DNA of 64,000 nt from Sulfurivermis sp040755915 (GCA_040755915.1 JBFLWM010000001.1:1-64000); one strand, 5' to 3'. Shown: positions 53,800 through 61,892, counted from the first letter of the stretch. Notes: generated by a model from the letters alone, not told the origin. Translations and numbers: made by a program.

Positions 53800-54754
53800 C
53801 GAAGCGGATCTCCTGGAATCGGTGCTGACGGCGGCGGCGATACAGATAGACAGCTACGCCGGTAAAGACCAGGGCAAAGGTGCCAAGCAACAGGCCATAG
53901 GCATACGATCGATAGTCCCTGGGGGATGGGTAGTAGCTGCCGTTGAGTGTCGCCTCATAACGGGTCTTCCGGTATTCCAGCTGACCGCTGCCGCCGGCAT
54001 CGTTCGCTGTATAGACGGCCTGAACGACATAGTCCTGACGATGACGCCGTTCGAATTCGTGCCAGGGCGGATAGTAATCCCGAATCATCATGAAGCTGGC
54101 ATGCCCGCTGTCATCCGTGCTGACCGTGTTCCGCCAGCCATGCGTGGTATGAATGGTGACGGAGGCTCCGGCTTGAGGCTTGCCGTTGCGGAGAACAAGA
54201 AACCTGACCGTGTCGCCAAAGCCGATCAGGCTGTGAAAGTTCTCGTCGTCTGAGCGCTCACGCACGATTTCCAGAGGAATATCGTCTAGGTGGTTTGGCT
54301 GAATGAGATTTTTTACGTGGTCATGCCCTTCGCGGCAACTGTGCTTGAGGGACTCGGATTTGGCAACGATGATGTTTCGTACGCTGTCTGTCACGTTTTC
54401 GTTGACCAGGTACAGATTGTAGAACCCCTCATCCGGCATGGCGAAGTTGATGCCATAGGAGCCGTGTACGTTCCCCGCTTTGACCTCGCTCATTTCACCC
54501 TTTGCGTCCAGCAGAAAGACCTTCCCCGGAACCGCCTGATCCAGATAACTGGAGTCCACTGGGCCGTCACCTGCGCGCAGCCACAAATTCTTGTGATAGA
54601 TGCCGCGACGAATCTCCACCGGACCGCCATGAGAGTGTTGCGATGTTCCATGCTCCGCATGCGGCATAGTCTCCGACCACCAGAGCGATGCTGCATGCGA
54701 AATGCCCGGGGGCAGGCTGAGCGTCATCCATAAAACAAAAAGGTTTTTTTTCAT
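53786..54754 (-). CDS. His-rich, membrane-anchored periplasmic protein, copy 1 (left arm)
   Basis: This 322-aa protein starts at ATG 54752-54754. It has a signal peptide (about 1-21), then H32, H35, H40 and H42 in a short His-rich stretch (HAEHGTSQHSHGG). The beta-rich domain includes IPLEIVRER and VRFLVLRNGKPQAGASVTI, resembling DUF4198-type domains, and a C-terminal helix (YGLLLGTFALVFTGVAVYLY) with a basic tail anchors it. It is the first gene of the left arm and a distant paralogue of the protein at 57604-58428. Metal binding is inferred from the histidines. Confidence 0.75.
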   Translation of the reverse strand: MKKNLFVLWMTLSLPPGISHAASLWWSETMPHAEHGTSQHSHGGPVEIRRGIYHKNLWLRAGDGPVDSSYLDQAVPGKVFLLDAKGEMSEVKAGNVHGSYGINFAMPDEGFYNLYLVNENVTDSVRNIIVAKSESLKHSCREGHDHVKNLIQPNHLDDIPLEIVRERSDDENFHSLIGFGDTVRFLVLRNGKPQAGASVTIHTTHGWRNTVSTDDSGHASFMMIRDYYPPWHEFERRHRQDYVVQAVYTANDAGGSGQLEYRKTRYEATLNGSYYPSPRDYRSYAYGLLLGTFALVFTGVAVYLYRRRRQHRFQEIRFDEKA

Positions 54755-54861
54755 TGTTCGCGTTCTCGGCAAAGGATGGTGCAAATGCTGGGGCGGCATC
54801 CTGATTTGTTAACGACAGAGTGTCGTTGACCATGATCAAGATACCAGAGCTGTGAGGTGTG

Positions 54862-54877
54862 AGCATATGTCGTGCCA
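54862..54877 (-). promoter_or_regulatory. Sigma-54 (-24/-12) promoter of the left arm
   Basis: Read on the minus strand, the sequence is TGGCACGACATATGCT. It has GG-N10-GC spacing, a perfect TGGCACG -24 element, and ATGCT for the -12 consensus TTGCT. Transcription would start near 54851, about 97 bp upstream of the first gene. Confidence 0.7.
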
Positions 54878-55035
54878 TGAATTAGTTGTTGAACTATGTA
54901 TGATGTGCAGGCTTGTGCGGGGCCAGGGTGCGCGAAAAGACGCGGTAGTGCGGAATATGGCGCAAATCAGCAGGCGGGATGGTCTGCGAGATTGGGGTTT
55001 GTGCAAAAAAACGACTTAATTTCGAGCTTTGAAAA

Positions 55036-55070
55036 GTGTGTGATATGACGCAGTCGTGTGTGAACTGACG
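55036..55070 (+). promoter_or_regulatory. Tandem direct repeats, possible activator binding sites
   Basis: GTGTGTGATATGACG (55036-55050) and GTGTGTGAACTGACG (55056-55070) are spaced exactly 20 bp apart, on the same helix face. They lie roughly 80-115 bp upstream of the predicted right-arm start, where upstream activator sites of sigma-54 promoters usually sit. Confidence 0.5.
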
Positions 55071-55106
55071 ACGCTGGCACAAGCTGTTGAGATTGCCTGG
55101 CAAGCA

Positions 55107-55119
55107 AATCAGATAGTTA
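55107..55119 (+). promoter_or_regulatory. IHF-like site
   Basis: AATCAGATAGTTA fits the IHF consensus WATCARNNNNTTR. It lies between the tandem repeats and the -24 element of the right-arm promoter, as expected for DNA bending at sigma-54 promoters. Such short matches also occur by chance. Confidence 0.4.
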
Positions 55120-55124
55120 CGTTT

Positions 55125-55138
55125 GGTATGGATAGTGC
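55125..55138 (+). promoter_or_regulatory. Possible sigma-54 promoter of the right arm
   Basis: TGGTATGGATAGTGCA has GG (55125-55126) and GC (55137-55138) at the required spacing. Two positions of the -24 element and one of the -12 element differ from consensus. The leader to the receptor gene would be about 180 nt. Confidence 0.4.
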
Positions 55139-55327
55139 AAACACCGTGGCCGCAAGCTTAAATATGGCAATTTGCGGTTGATTTGGGTCAAGGTGAGTTG
55201 GTGGTTGCGTCAACAATATTTCATCTCGACGACATCATCGGTTGATCGCCGTACGGCTGCATGGATGCATGCCACAAAACAAACAATGACGTCACGTAAG
55301 GCGTGACAAACCTTCAAGGGGTGTGCA

Positions 55328-57589
55328 ATGAAGATTCCATTTCGTCGCCGGAGTATTGGTGGTCTGATTGTTCTGGCCGGCTCAATTCTCGTCTGCGGCC
55401 ATGCTGGCGCAGAAGATCTTGGCTTGATACGCGTTGAGTCGACGACGATTGATGACCGGTTTGAGCAGAAACGCGATGAGCCATCAAATATCGCCGTGAT
55501 TAGCGGTGATGAGGTTGATGCGGCACACACCGAGAACATTCAGCAGCTTCTGCAGTCTATTCCCGGCATTACTACGGAAGTGCAGAGCGGTGATTCGCTG
55601 AAAATTCACATTCGCGGCATAGAAAACCAGGTTTATATGGGTGAAAAGCCCGGGGTTGCTGTCGTTATAGACGGTGTTCCCGTGTTTGAGCGCACCGGCC
55701 GTGTAAATATTGATCTCGATAATATCGAGTCCATAAAGGTGGTTAAGGGCGGTGCCTCCTATCTGTTTGGTGATGACGCGCTGTCAGGTGCAGTAATTAT
55801 CACGACGAAGCGCGGCGCCAAATACAAAGGCTTTACTGTGGCAGGCGAGCGCGGCAGTTTTGACGCTTCCAAGACTCTCGTTCGTGCTGGCTTTGCGGAA
55901 GAAAGTGTTGCCGGACATGTGCAGGTGTCGCGTAGGTCGACGGATGGATACTATGACGACTCGGCGTCTGAGGCGGAGTATGTCAATGGCAAATTGCAGT
56001 ACTACATTGATGATGTAAGTGATGTTTCATTCGGCTTTGAGCGTTCCGATCGGAAGAAGAACAGTCATGGTGCGGTTACTGGTGTCGTCGCTGCAGAAAA
56101 TGATCCTGAAAGCACGGACATCTTCAGCTACAACGATTACGCGAATCACTACGATGTGGATTTGGCCAAATACTTTGTCACGTATTCGCGGGATGTCAAT
56201 GAGACTGACAATCTCTTGGTTAGTCTATATAGTTTCAGGGATGATACGCTGTATCTGTCGAAGCCGAATCGTGTCGATCCTACGCTGTATGAAGTCCTTA
56301 ATGACTATGAGCAGGTTCAGAACGGTTTGAAGTCGGAATACCGCTCTTCCGGTGATGGTGTCGCCTGGATGGCGGCCGTGGATTTGCGGCGTAATCGCTA
56401 CAAAAACAATACCTACAACAATATCGACATTGCAGATAATCCGTGGACGCCGTGGGTGGACGAAACTGCGGTCGCCGGCGATGCGATATCTGACGATACA
56501 ACGGATGAGTCCGTGAATGCCGTGTATGGCGAGCTGAAGTTCCAGGTTTCCGATCCGCTGGTCATGACCATTAACGGCCGTGTTGACCAAATTGATATGG
56601 ATTACAGCTCGAACCTCAGCGCGCTTGAGCTGGACAAGTCGTTCACGGTGAGTTCCTGGCGGTTGGGCGGGAATTACAAGGTGGCGCAGAATAAGGATGT
56701 ATATGCCAATATCTCCACCGGGTTCCGCGCACCATCCATCAATCAGCTGTTTGCAGGTGATATCTCTCCGACGGGGACAACGGATAGCAACCCTGATTTG
56801 CGGCCGGAAAAGGCGGTAAATATGGAGATTGGATATCGCACGAAGACGTCGCTGTTCGGGGCGCCATCAGATATCGATGTTGCGATCTTTCAAATCGACC
56901 GCAAGGATTACATCATGACTACCGCCGGTCAGTATGCGGTAGCTGATGGCGTTAACACCATGTATGACAACATTGGTGGCGTGAGAAATCGCGGCCTCGA
57001 ACTTTCAATAGATAGTCAGGTGTCTGCGGCCTGGAATTGGAATTTGGCATACACGTACCTGGATGCGAAATTTACCAAGTATGACAACTTCAATCTCCTG
57101 CTGGGCAATCGTTATGGTGAGGAGTGCACAGTGGACCCCGGGTTCGATCCGTCGACGGAGTACTGTCTCGAACACTACAACAACGAAGGTAACGTGGTGC
57201 CGCGTACGCCAAAACACCATGTTAATTTTGCAGCAAGCTATCGCCCTTCTTCGTATTGGACTGTTACCGCTGAGATGGATGCGAAGTCGTCCTATTATGC
57301 GGACGAGATTAATCGCATAAAAATTGCTGGCCACGAAACATTTAATTTGCTTGTCAATTATGATCGCAAGTTTGGCGACAGCATGTGGTCGTTCTTCGCG
57401 CGCGTCGATAACATCTTTGATGAGCGTTATTTCAACACTGCGCGCGGGGGGACCGGTGATTCCAAGACTGTCGATAGTGATGCCGATGGCATATATGACA
57501 CCTATGACGGTGTCTATGACGCCAACGACATATCGATCGTTGTCAATCCCGGTCGCGTGTATACCGCTGGTGTTTCCGTCAAGTTCTGA
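55328..57589 (+). CDS. TonB-dependent outer-membrane receptor
   Basis: This 753-aa receptor has a signal peptide (about 1-28, ending GHAGAED), a plug domain (SNIAVISGDEVDAAHTENIQ, KIHIRGIENQVYMGEKPG, IDGVPVFER) and a 22-strand-type barrel ending in TAGVSVKF. A possible TonB box lies near GLIRVEST. Close to the C-terminus DSDADGIYDTYDG resembles a calcium-binding DxDxDG loop. GC content is lower than in the housekeeping genes. It heads the right arm, which also encodes its own ExbB-ExbD-TonB, so the ligand should be imported by energised transport. The ligand is unknown. Confidence 0.93.
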   Translation: MKIPFRRRSIGGLIVLAGSILVCGHAGAEDLGLIRVESTTIDDRFEQKRDEPSNIAVISGDEVDAAHTENIQQLLQSIPGITTEVQSGDSLKIHIRGIENQVYMGEKPGVAVVIDGVPVFERTGRVNIDLDNIESIKVVKGGASYLFGDDALSGAVIITTKRGAKYKGFTVAGERGSFDASKTLVRAGFAEESVAGHVQVSRRSTDGYYDDSASEAEYVNGKLQYYIDDVSDVSFGFERSDRKKNSHGAVTGVVAAENDPESTDIFSYNDYANHYDVDLAKYFVTYSRDVNETDNLLVSLYSFRDDTLYLSKPNRVDPTLYEVLNDYEQVQNGLKSEYRSSGDGVAWMAAVDLRRNRYKNNTYNNIDIADNPWTPWVDETAVAGDAISDDTTDESVNAVYGELKFQVSDPLVMTINGRVDQIDMDYSSNLSALELDKSFTVSSWRLGGNYKVAQNKDVYANISTGFRAPSINQLFAGDISPTGTTDSNPDLRPEKAVNMEIGYRTKTSLFGAPSDIDVAIFQIDRKDYIMTTAGQYAVADGVNTMYDNIGGVRNRGLELSIDSQVSAAWNWNLAYTYLDAKFTKYDNFNLLLGNRYGEECTVDPGFDPSTEYCLEHYNNEGNVVPRTPKHHVNFAASYRPSSYWTVTAEMDAKSSYYADEINRIKIAGHETFNLLVNYDRKFGDSMWSFFARVDNIFDERYFNTARGGTGDSKTVDSDADGIYDTYDGVYDANDISIVVNPGRVYTAGVSVKF

Positions 57590-57603
57590 GTGTAAGGGCT
57601 GAT

Positions 57604-58428
57604 ATGTCTAGAGTGCCGCTGTTGTTGCTGTTGTTATGGGCGTCTGGCGCATCTGCCATGATGGAATGGAAGATGCAGTCGGGGGGGGCACAGCAACAGC
57701 ATGGCGATGCGCATGGTGCAAGCGAGCATCGTCAGGCTCGCGGCATTGTTTTGCTGGAAGGTTCAGGCGCTGCAACTGAACTTTGGCTTCCTACCCTGGA
57801 GCGACGGCCGTTGTCGCTCCAGGGAGGGGTTGCAGTCTTGAAGCCCAGTGGCCTGGATAATTACCATCTCCTGTATGCCAGCAAGGATACGCACGGAACC
57901 CTGGAAACAGCGTTGCGCTATCACTACATGAATGGCAAGCCGTCCAAACGTTCCCCGGCAGAGATCGTGAATGCCGCCAAATCACCGCTGGATATCGTTC
58001 CCTCACCATTGGCGCGCGAACACGCACGCTATTTGAGTGGGCGCGAGGCAACTTTTGAGGTTCGTTTTCATGGCCAGCCCATTGGGCAGCACCCGATCGC
58101 CTTGGAAACGTCCAATGGTACCCGCTGGTACGCGCGTACTGAGTCCAATGGACGGATAACCTTCGTTCTTCCGGATGATTTTGCTCAGGTGCAAGCCGGG
58201 AGAGAGTTCAATTTGCCGGCTGATTTCGTGCTCCATGTCAGTTACACGGACGGCGATAAGTCCCATCGCACTTCGTTGAGTGCTCCTTATCATGTCAACC
58301 CTGATTATTGGCAGTCGTCTGCCGCCGGATATGCCACCGGTTTTGCCGGGTTTATGACAGGTATTTTCGTCCTGGGTATCGCCGGCAGGCGCCTGGCGGA
58401 GGTTGGTAGGAAGGAGCGCCGCGTATGA
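57604..58428 (+). CDS. His-containing, membrane-anchored periplasmic protein, copy 2 (right arm)
   Basis: This 274-aa protein has a signal peptide (residues 1-18), then H33, H37 and H42 just after it. A beta-rich domain includes SPLDIVPSP and EVRFHGQPIGQHPIALET, aligning in layout with IPLEIVRER and RFLVLRNGKPQAGASVTI of the left-arm copy. A C-terminal helix (YATGFAGFMTGIFVLGIAG) and a basic tail complete it. It is the second gene of the right arm, ending with a 4-bp overlap into the polyferredoxin gene. Confidence 0.75.
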   Translation: MSRVPLLLLLLWASGASAMMEWKMQSGGAQQQHGDAHGASEHRQARGIVLLEGSGAATELWLPTLERRPLSLQGGVAVLKPSGLDNYHLLYASKDTHGTLETALRYHYMNGKPSKRSPAEIVNAAKSPLDIVPSPLAREHARYLSGREATFEVRFHGQPIGQHPIALETSNGTRWYARTESNGRITFVLPDDFAQVQAGREFNLPADFVLHVSYTDGDKSHRTSLSAPYHVNPDYWQSSAAGYATGFAGFMTGIFVLGIAGRRLAEVGRKERRV

Positions 58429-59474
58429 ATCTCTCGCTGGTGCGAAAATTCGTTCAGTTGGCCTCATTTGTCTTCCTGGTATACGGCAGCGTTATTGTGG
58501 GCTTCTATACTGCCGACAAGATCAGTGGGGCGTTTCCCGCGCTGACCTGTGCCTATGATTTTCAGTCGGCCGATTACTGCACATTGATCCCATTGCAGCA
58601 TCAAATGGATCACCGTGTGGCGGGTGTGCTCTCGGCCGGAGGCTCAATTTTGGCGGCGTTCATGCCGACGCTCATAACTCTGGGAACCTTCCTGGTGTTG
58701 TTTGTCCTGCTCAATAAGGCCTTTTGTGGCTGGTTGTGTCCGCTCGGATTCTTCCAGGAGATGGGCACCCTGTTGGGGCAGAAGCTCGGGTTGAAGCGCA
58801 TCGAGTCGATGTCTCCGAAGATTGTTGACAAAGTCAGGCCCATTAAATGGGTAGTTCTCATTCTGCTGGTGTTTGGTTTGCCGTTGTTGACAGGGTTGTC
58901 GGTCATCGGCCATGAGTGGGGCAGTCCCTATTGCAGTATTTGCCCCAGCCGTATTTTGACAACGCTTGCAAGCGGAGACTCTTCACAGCTTGTGGTCGAT
59001 ACCAGCAGTGCAGGGGCCTTGGTACTCTCACTGACCGGGACCTTTCTGTTTGGCCTGATGGTGGCGCTTAGTCTGCAGATTCGTCAGCCGTTTTGTCGCA
59101 TATGCCCCATGCTTGCGCTGCACGCTGTGTTTCGCAAGATCGGCCTGATCCGGCTGAACAAGTACGCCACGCCGCGATGTGAAAAATGCGGCCTGTGTGC
59201 CAAAGCCTGCCCGATGGACATTCGTGAAATTCACACGGAGATGAACAGCAGGGATGTGCTGTATGCTGATTGCACGTTATGCGGACGTTGTGTTGAGTTT
59301 TGTCCGGACAAAGGCGTGTTGCAGATGAAGTATGCTGTTGTGCCCTTGTTCAAGGCAGATCCTGCATACTTCAAGCGTCGAAAAAAGGCGCAGGACACAT
59401 GGGATAAGTCGTCTGTGTTGGGATGGTTACGTCGACGGCGTGAGGTTATGAAAGCGCCGCAAGGCCAATCCTGA
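58425..59474 (+). CDS. NapH/MauN-like membrane polyferredoxin, copy 2 (right arm)
   Basis: This 349-aa paralogue of the left-arm polyferredoxin shares C42, C52 with PLQHQ (56-60), LNKAFCGWLCPLG, GSPYCSICPSR, GDSSQLVVD and CRICPMLALH. The two ferredoxin motifs are CEKCGLCAKACPMDI and CTLCGRCVEFCPDKG. The C-terminus is more basic than in the left copy. Its stop overlaps the next start by 1 bp (TGATG). Confidence 0.88.
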   Translation: MNLSLVRKFVQLASFVFLVYGSVIVGFYTADKISGAFPALTCAYDFQSADYCTLIPLQHQMDHRVAGVLSAGGSILAAFMPTLITLGTFLVLFVLLNKAFCGWLCPLGFFQEMGTLLGQKLGLKRIESMSPKIVDKVRPIKWVVLILLVFGLPLLTGLSVIGHEWGSPYCSICPSRILTTLASGDSSQLVVDTSSAGALVLSLTGTFLFGLMVALSLQIRQPFCRICPMLALHAVFRKIGLIRLNKYATPRCEKCGLCAKACPMDIREIHTEMNSRDVLYADCTLCGRCVEFCPDKGVLQMKYAVVPLFKADPAYFKRRKKAQDTWDKSSVLGWLRRRREVMKAPQGQS

Positions 59475-60157
59475 TGGAGTCGCTGACCCTGGGGTTTGGG
59501 GCGGCGTTGCTGATGGGGCTGGCGTTTGGTGCCGGGCCGTGCAATGTAAGCTGCCTGCCATATCTGGGCCCTGTATTCCTGGCACAGGAGCGGTTAGGCG
59601 CGTGGCGTACCGTTTTGCCGTTTTCTTTCGGCCGTCTGGTAAGTTACAGCACCTTGGGCGCGGTTGCCGGCGGCCTGGGTCATATGGCTACGTCTTGGCT
59701 GGAGGATGGTTGGGCCGCCATGCTTCTGGGTACTGCAACCGTATTTGTCGGACTTGTGCTTTGGTATCGGGCAGGACGTAATACCCGATGTCCAGCTAAG
59801 CGCGCGTCAAACAATGAGCAGCAGTTGCACTTCTACACACGCTCAGGTCGGCGACCGTTGGGTATGGGGTTGTTCGGGATGGGGGCGGCGATGGCTCTCA
59901 ACCCCTGTGTACCGTTAGGTACGGTCCTGGTGGCTGCTGCCGCCGGCGCCAGTGCAGTGCAAGGTGTGTGGTTGGGGTTTGGCTTCGGCGTAGGGGCGGT
60001 GCTGATTCCCAGCATTGTATTTGGTGTGGTAATGGCCCATTTTGGGGCACAGATACGCAGCCACCTGGCCGGGTGGCACAAAAACATTGAGCGTGGAGCA
60101 GCAATGATGTTGATGGTATTGGGGATGGTAACGGCGGCAGGGTGGGTACAGCCATGA
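59474..60157 (+). CDS. SafE/CcdA-like membrane protein, copy 2 (right arm)
   Basis: This 227-aa protein is exactly as long as the left-arm copy. It shares C23 and C27 (CNVSCLPYLGPVFLA), WRTVLPFSFGRLVSY and LNPCVPLGTV. The paired cysteine motifs in two related halves resemble CcdA/DsbD-type thiol carriers. It overlaps the ExbB start by 4 bp. Function is inferred from the cysteines and from repeated pairing with the polyferredoxin. Confidence 0.8.
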   Translation: MESLTLGFGAALLMGLAFGAGPCNVSCLPYLGPVFLAQERLGAWRTVLPFSFGRLVSYSTLGAVAGGLGHMATSWLEDGWAAMLLGTATVFVGLVLWYRAGRNTRCPAKRASNNEQQLHFYTRSGRRPLGMGLFGMGAAMALNPCVPLGTVLVAAAAGASAVQGVWLGFGFGVGAVLIPSIVFGVVMAHFGAQIRSHLAGWHKNIERGAAMMLMVLGMVTAAGWVQP

Positions 60158-60813
60158 CCGTAGAGGATATATTCGCCAAAGGCGGGTTTGTTGTCTGGAT
60201 TCTGTTCGGCTATTCCATTCTGGCGCTAGCGCTATTGCTGGAGCGTCTCATGACGTTTCTGCTTTTGGGCCGTCCACCGCGGGGGTTTGAAGAGCAGCTG
60301 TTGCTTGCATTACGTAACGGTGAAGCAACCTCTCTGCTGGCCCCGCTACGTGGTCCGGAGGCGACTATCGTGCGCGGAATGCTGCAGGCCTCCATTGCCG
60401 GAGTAAAAGATCTCGCAAGGGTGGCGGCTCGTATCGGCTCCGATGAGCTGCAGCGAATGGAACGGGGTTTTCGTACTTTGGGCGTATTGGGCAATACCGC
60501 TCCGTTGCTTGGTCTGTTTGGCACCATCACCGGTATGATCAAGGCATTCATGGTAATCGAGCAGGCTGGCGGCAGGGTCGATGCGCAGGCGCTGGCAGGC
60601 GGCATCTGGGAGGCCATGCTAACTACAGGCGTAGGCTTGGCCGTGGCACTACCCATCTTGTTGATGTTGCACGTACTGGAGGGAATGGCTGACCGGCGAG
60701 CGCAGGCCATGCGCAGCTGTGCCTCTGTCGTACTTGAACAGATTCAAGGCTGTGGTGTCGTGGACTCCGCCGAGCCTGTGCATCATCGTGAGGGTGTCGT
60801 TCATGCAGTTTGA
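60154..60813 (+). CDS. exbB: ExbB/TolQ-type proton channel
   Basis: This 219-aa MotA/TolQ/ExbB protein has three helices: GGFVVWILFGYSILALALLLE at the N-terminus, then LGNTAPLLGLFGTITGMIKAF and TTGVGLAVALPILLMLHVLE, which are family signatures. ATG 60154 overlaps the SafE-like stop by 4 bp; a GTG at 60142 is the alternative. With ExbD and TonB it should energise the receptor of the same arm. Confidence 0.93.
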   Translation: MTVEDIFAKGGFVVWILFGYSILALALLLERLMTFLLLGRPPRGFEEQLLLALRNGEATSLLAPLRGPEATIVRGMLQASIAGVKDLARVAARIGSDELQRMERGFRTLGVLGNTAPLLGLFGTITGMIKAFMVIEQAGGRVDAQALAGGIWEAMLTTGVGLAVALPILLMLHVLEGMADRRAQAMRSCASVVLEQIQGCGVVDSAEPVHHREGVVHAV

Positions 60814-61201
60814 GGGCCGCCGCCGACTGAGCCGCATGCTGGATCTGACGCCACTCATTGATGTCGTATTTTTGCTGCTGATCTTCTTTATGCTCACGTC
60901 GCATTTTGTGCGTGAGGAAAATATCAAGGTGGATTTGCCGGTGGCGCAGAGTGGCGCACCGGATGACAGCGAGTATGTTCAGGTGGTGCTCGATGCCCAG
61001 GGGCGTATCCTGTTGCGTGATCACTTCATTGATATGAGTGAGCTCGGCGCCCGTTTGCAGGAAGAACTGGCGCAGCAGTCGGAGAAGGTTGTGCGTATTC
61101 GTGGTGACAGGGCCGCGACCTTGGGATTGGCGGTGGGAGTGCTGGACGCTGCACGTAACGCGGGTGCCGAAGGTGTGGATATCGTGACTGTGGAACAATG
61201 A
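60803..61201 (+). CDS. exbD: ExbD/TolR-type protein
   Basis: This 132-aa protein has the single membrane helix LTPLIDVVFLLLIFFMLTSHF with the conserved proton-path aspartate, followed by a periplasmic domain (DRAATLGLAVGVLDAARNAGAEGVDIVT). ATG 60803 overlaps the exbB stop by 11 bp; its own stop overlaps the tonB start by 4 bp. Confidence 0.93.
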   Translation: MQFEGRRRLSRMLDLTPLIDVVFLLLIFFMLTSHFVREENIKVDLPVAQSGAPDDSEYVQVVLDAQGRILLRDHFIDMSELGARLQEELAQQSEKVVRIRGDRAATLGLAVGVLDAARNAGAEGVDIVTVEQ

Positions 61202-61857
61202 CTATGCGCGAAGGCATGGTCTGGAGCAGCGCTGTCATCGTGTCCCTGCTGCTGCACCTGGCGCTGTTCTGGCCGGGTGCTTTTGTGCTCAGTGCCGAGG
61301 ATGGCAAGGCGAGGCAGCAGGCGGGGGTGACGCGTCTCAGCTTCCGGGTGGCCGCCAAGCCGCAGCCACCGGCACCGGTGCCCGAGGTAAAACCACAGCC
61401 GAAGCCGCCGGAGCCACCAAAACCAAGGCCACCGAAGCCCAAACCGGTGGAGCCGAGACCGGTAAAACAGGCAGTACCTGTAGAGCCGGTGGCCGAAGTG
61501 GAACCAGAGCCTGAACCCGTTTTGGATTCCACGCCTGTTCCCGTGGAGGTCGCGGGTGATCCGCAGCAATTGGAGCAGGCCAGGCGCAACTACCTGGGGC
61601 AATTGCTGGCACATATCGAGTCGCACAAATTTTATCCGCGTGCGGCGCGGCGACGCGGTTTGCAGGGGGTGATTCAGGTATCCTTCGTATTGCATGAGAA
61701 CGGCCGGATCACTGATCTGATGCTGGAGGACGGTCATGATCTCCTGCGCAGGGCGGCGGAGGAGGCGATGCAGGCGGCATTGCCCTTGCCCTTGCCTCCG
61801 CGCGACGTTCCGTGCCCCTTGCGGGTGAATTTCGGTATAGAGTTCAAGTTGAATTAA
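61198..61857 (+). CDS. tonB: TonB-family energy transducer
   Basis: This 219-aa protein has an N-terminal anchor (SSAVIVSLLLHLALFWPGAF), a Pro/Lys/Glu-rich periplasmic spacer (KPQPKPPEPPKPRPPKPKP) and a C-terminal TonB domain (LLAHIESHKFYPRAARRRGL, GVIQVSFVLHENGRI). It is coupled to exbD. It probably serves the receptor at the head of this arm. Confidence 0.92.
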   Translation: MTMREGMVWSSAVIVSLLLHLALFWPGAFVLSAEDGKARQQAGVTRLSFRVAAKPQPPAPVPEVKPQPKPPEPPKPRPPKPKPVEPRPVKQAVPVEPVAEVEPEPEPVLDSTPVPVEVAGDPQQLEQARRNYLGQLLAHIESHKFYPRAARRRGLQGVIQVSFVLHENGRITDLMLEDGHDLLRRAAEEAMQAALPLPLPPRDVPCPLRVNFGIEFKLN

Positions 61858-61892
61858 TTTCCTGGTTCCTAGGTAGAGGGAGTGTCGTGACG

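Larger units (their letters stand above)
54755..55327. promoter_or_regulatory. 573-bp divergent control region of the accessory locus
   Basis: This AT-richer stretch has no coding potential that I trust. It separates the two arms and contains a near-consensus sigma-54 promoter facing left, a weaker one facing right, an IHF-like site and a pair of 20-bp-spaced direct repeats (listed separately). The sigma-54 activator gene at the far end of the right arm is the natural candidate regulator. Confidence 0.65.

Noticed and set aside
55075..55092. TGGCACAAGCTGTTGA as right-arm sigma-54 promoter
   Set aside because: The -24 half is perfect, but the required GC at the correct distance is absent (GG-N10-TG). 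The match at 55125-55138 has proper spacing.
50078..60157. Simple sulfite/taurine exporters (TauE/SafE) for sulfur metabolism
   Set aside because: Paired membrane cysteines and constant linkage to polyferredoxins fit a redox or metal role better, and no sulfur-oxidation genes are nearby.
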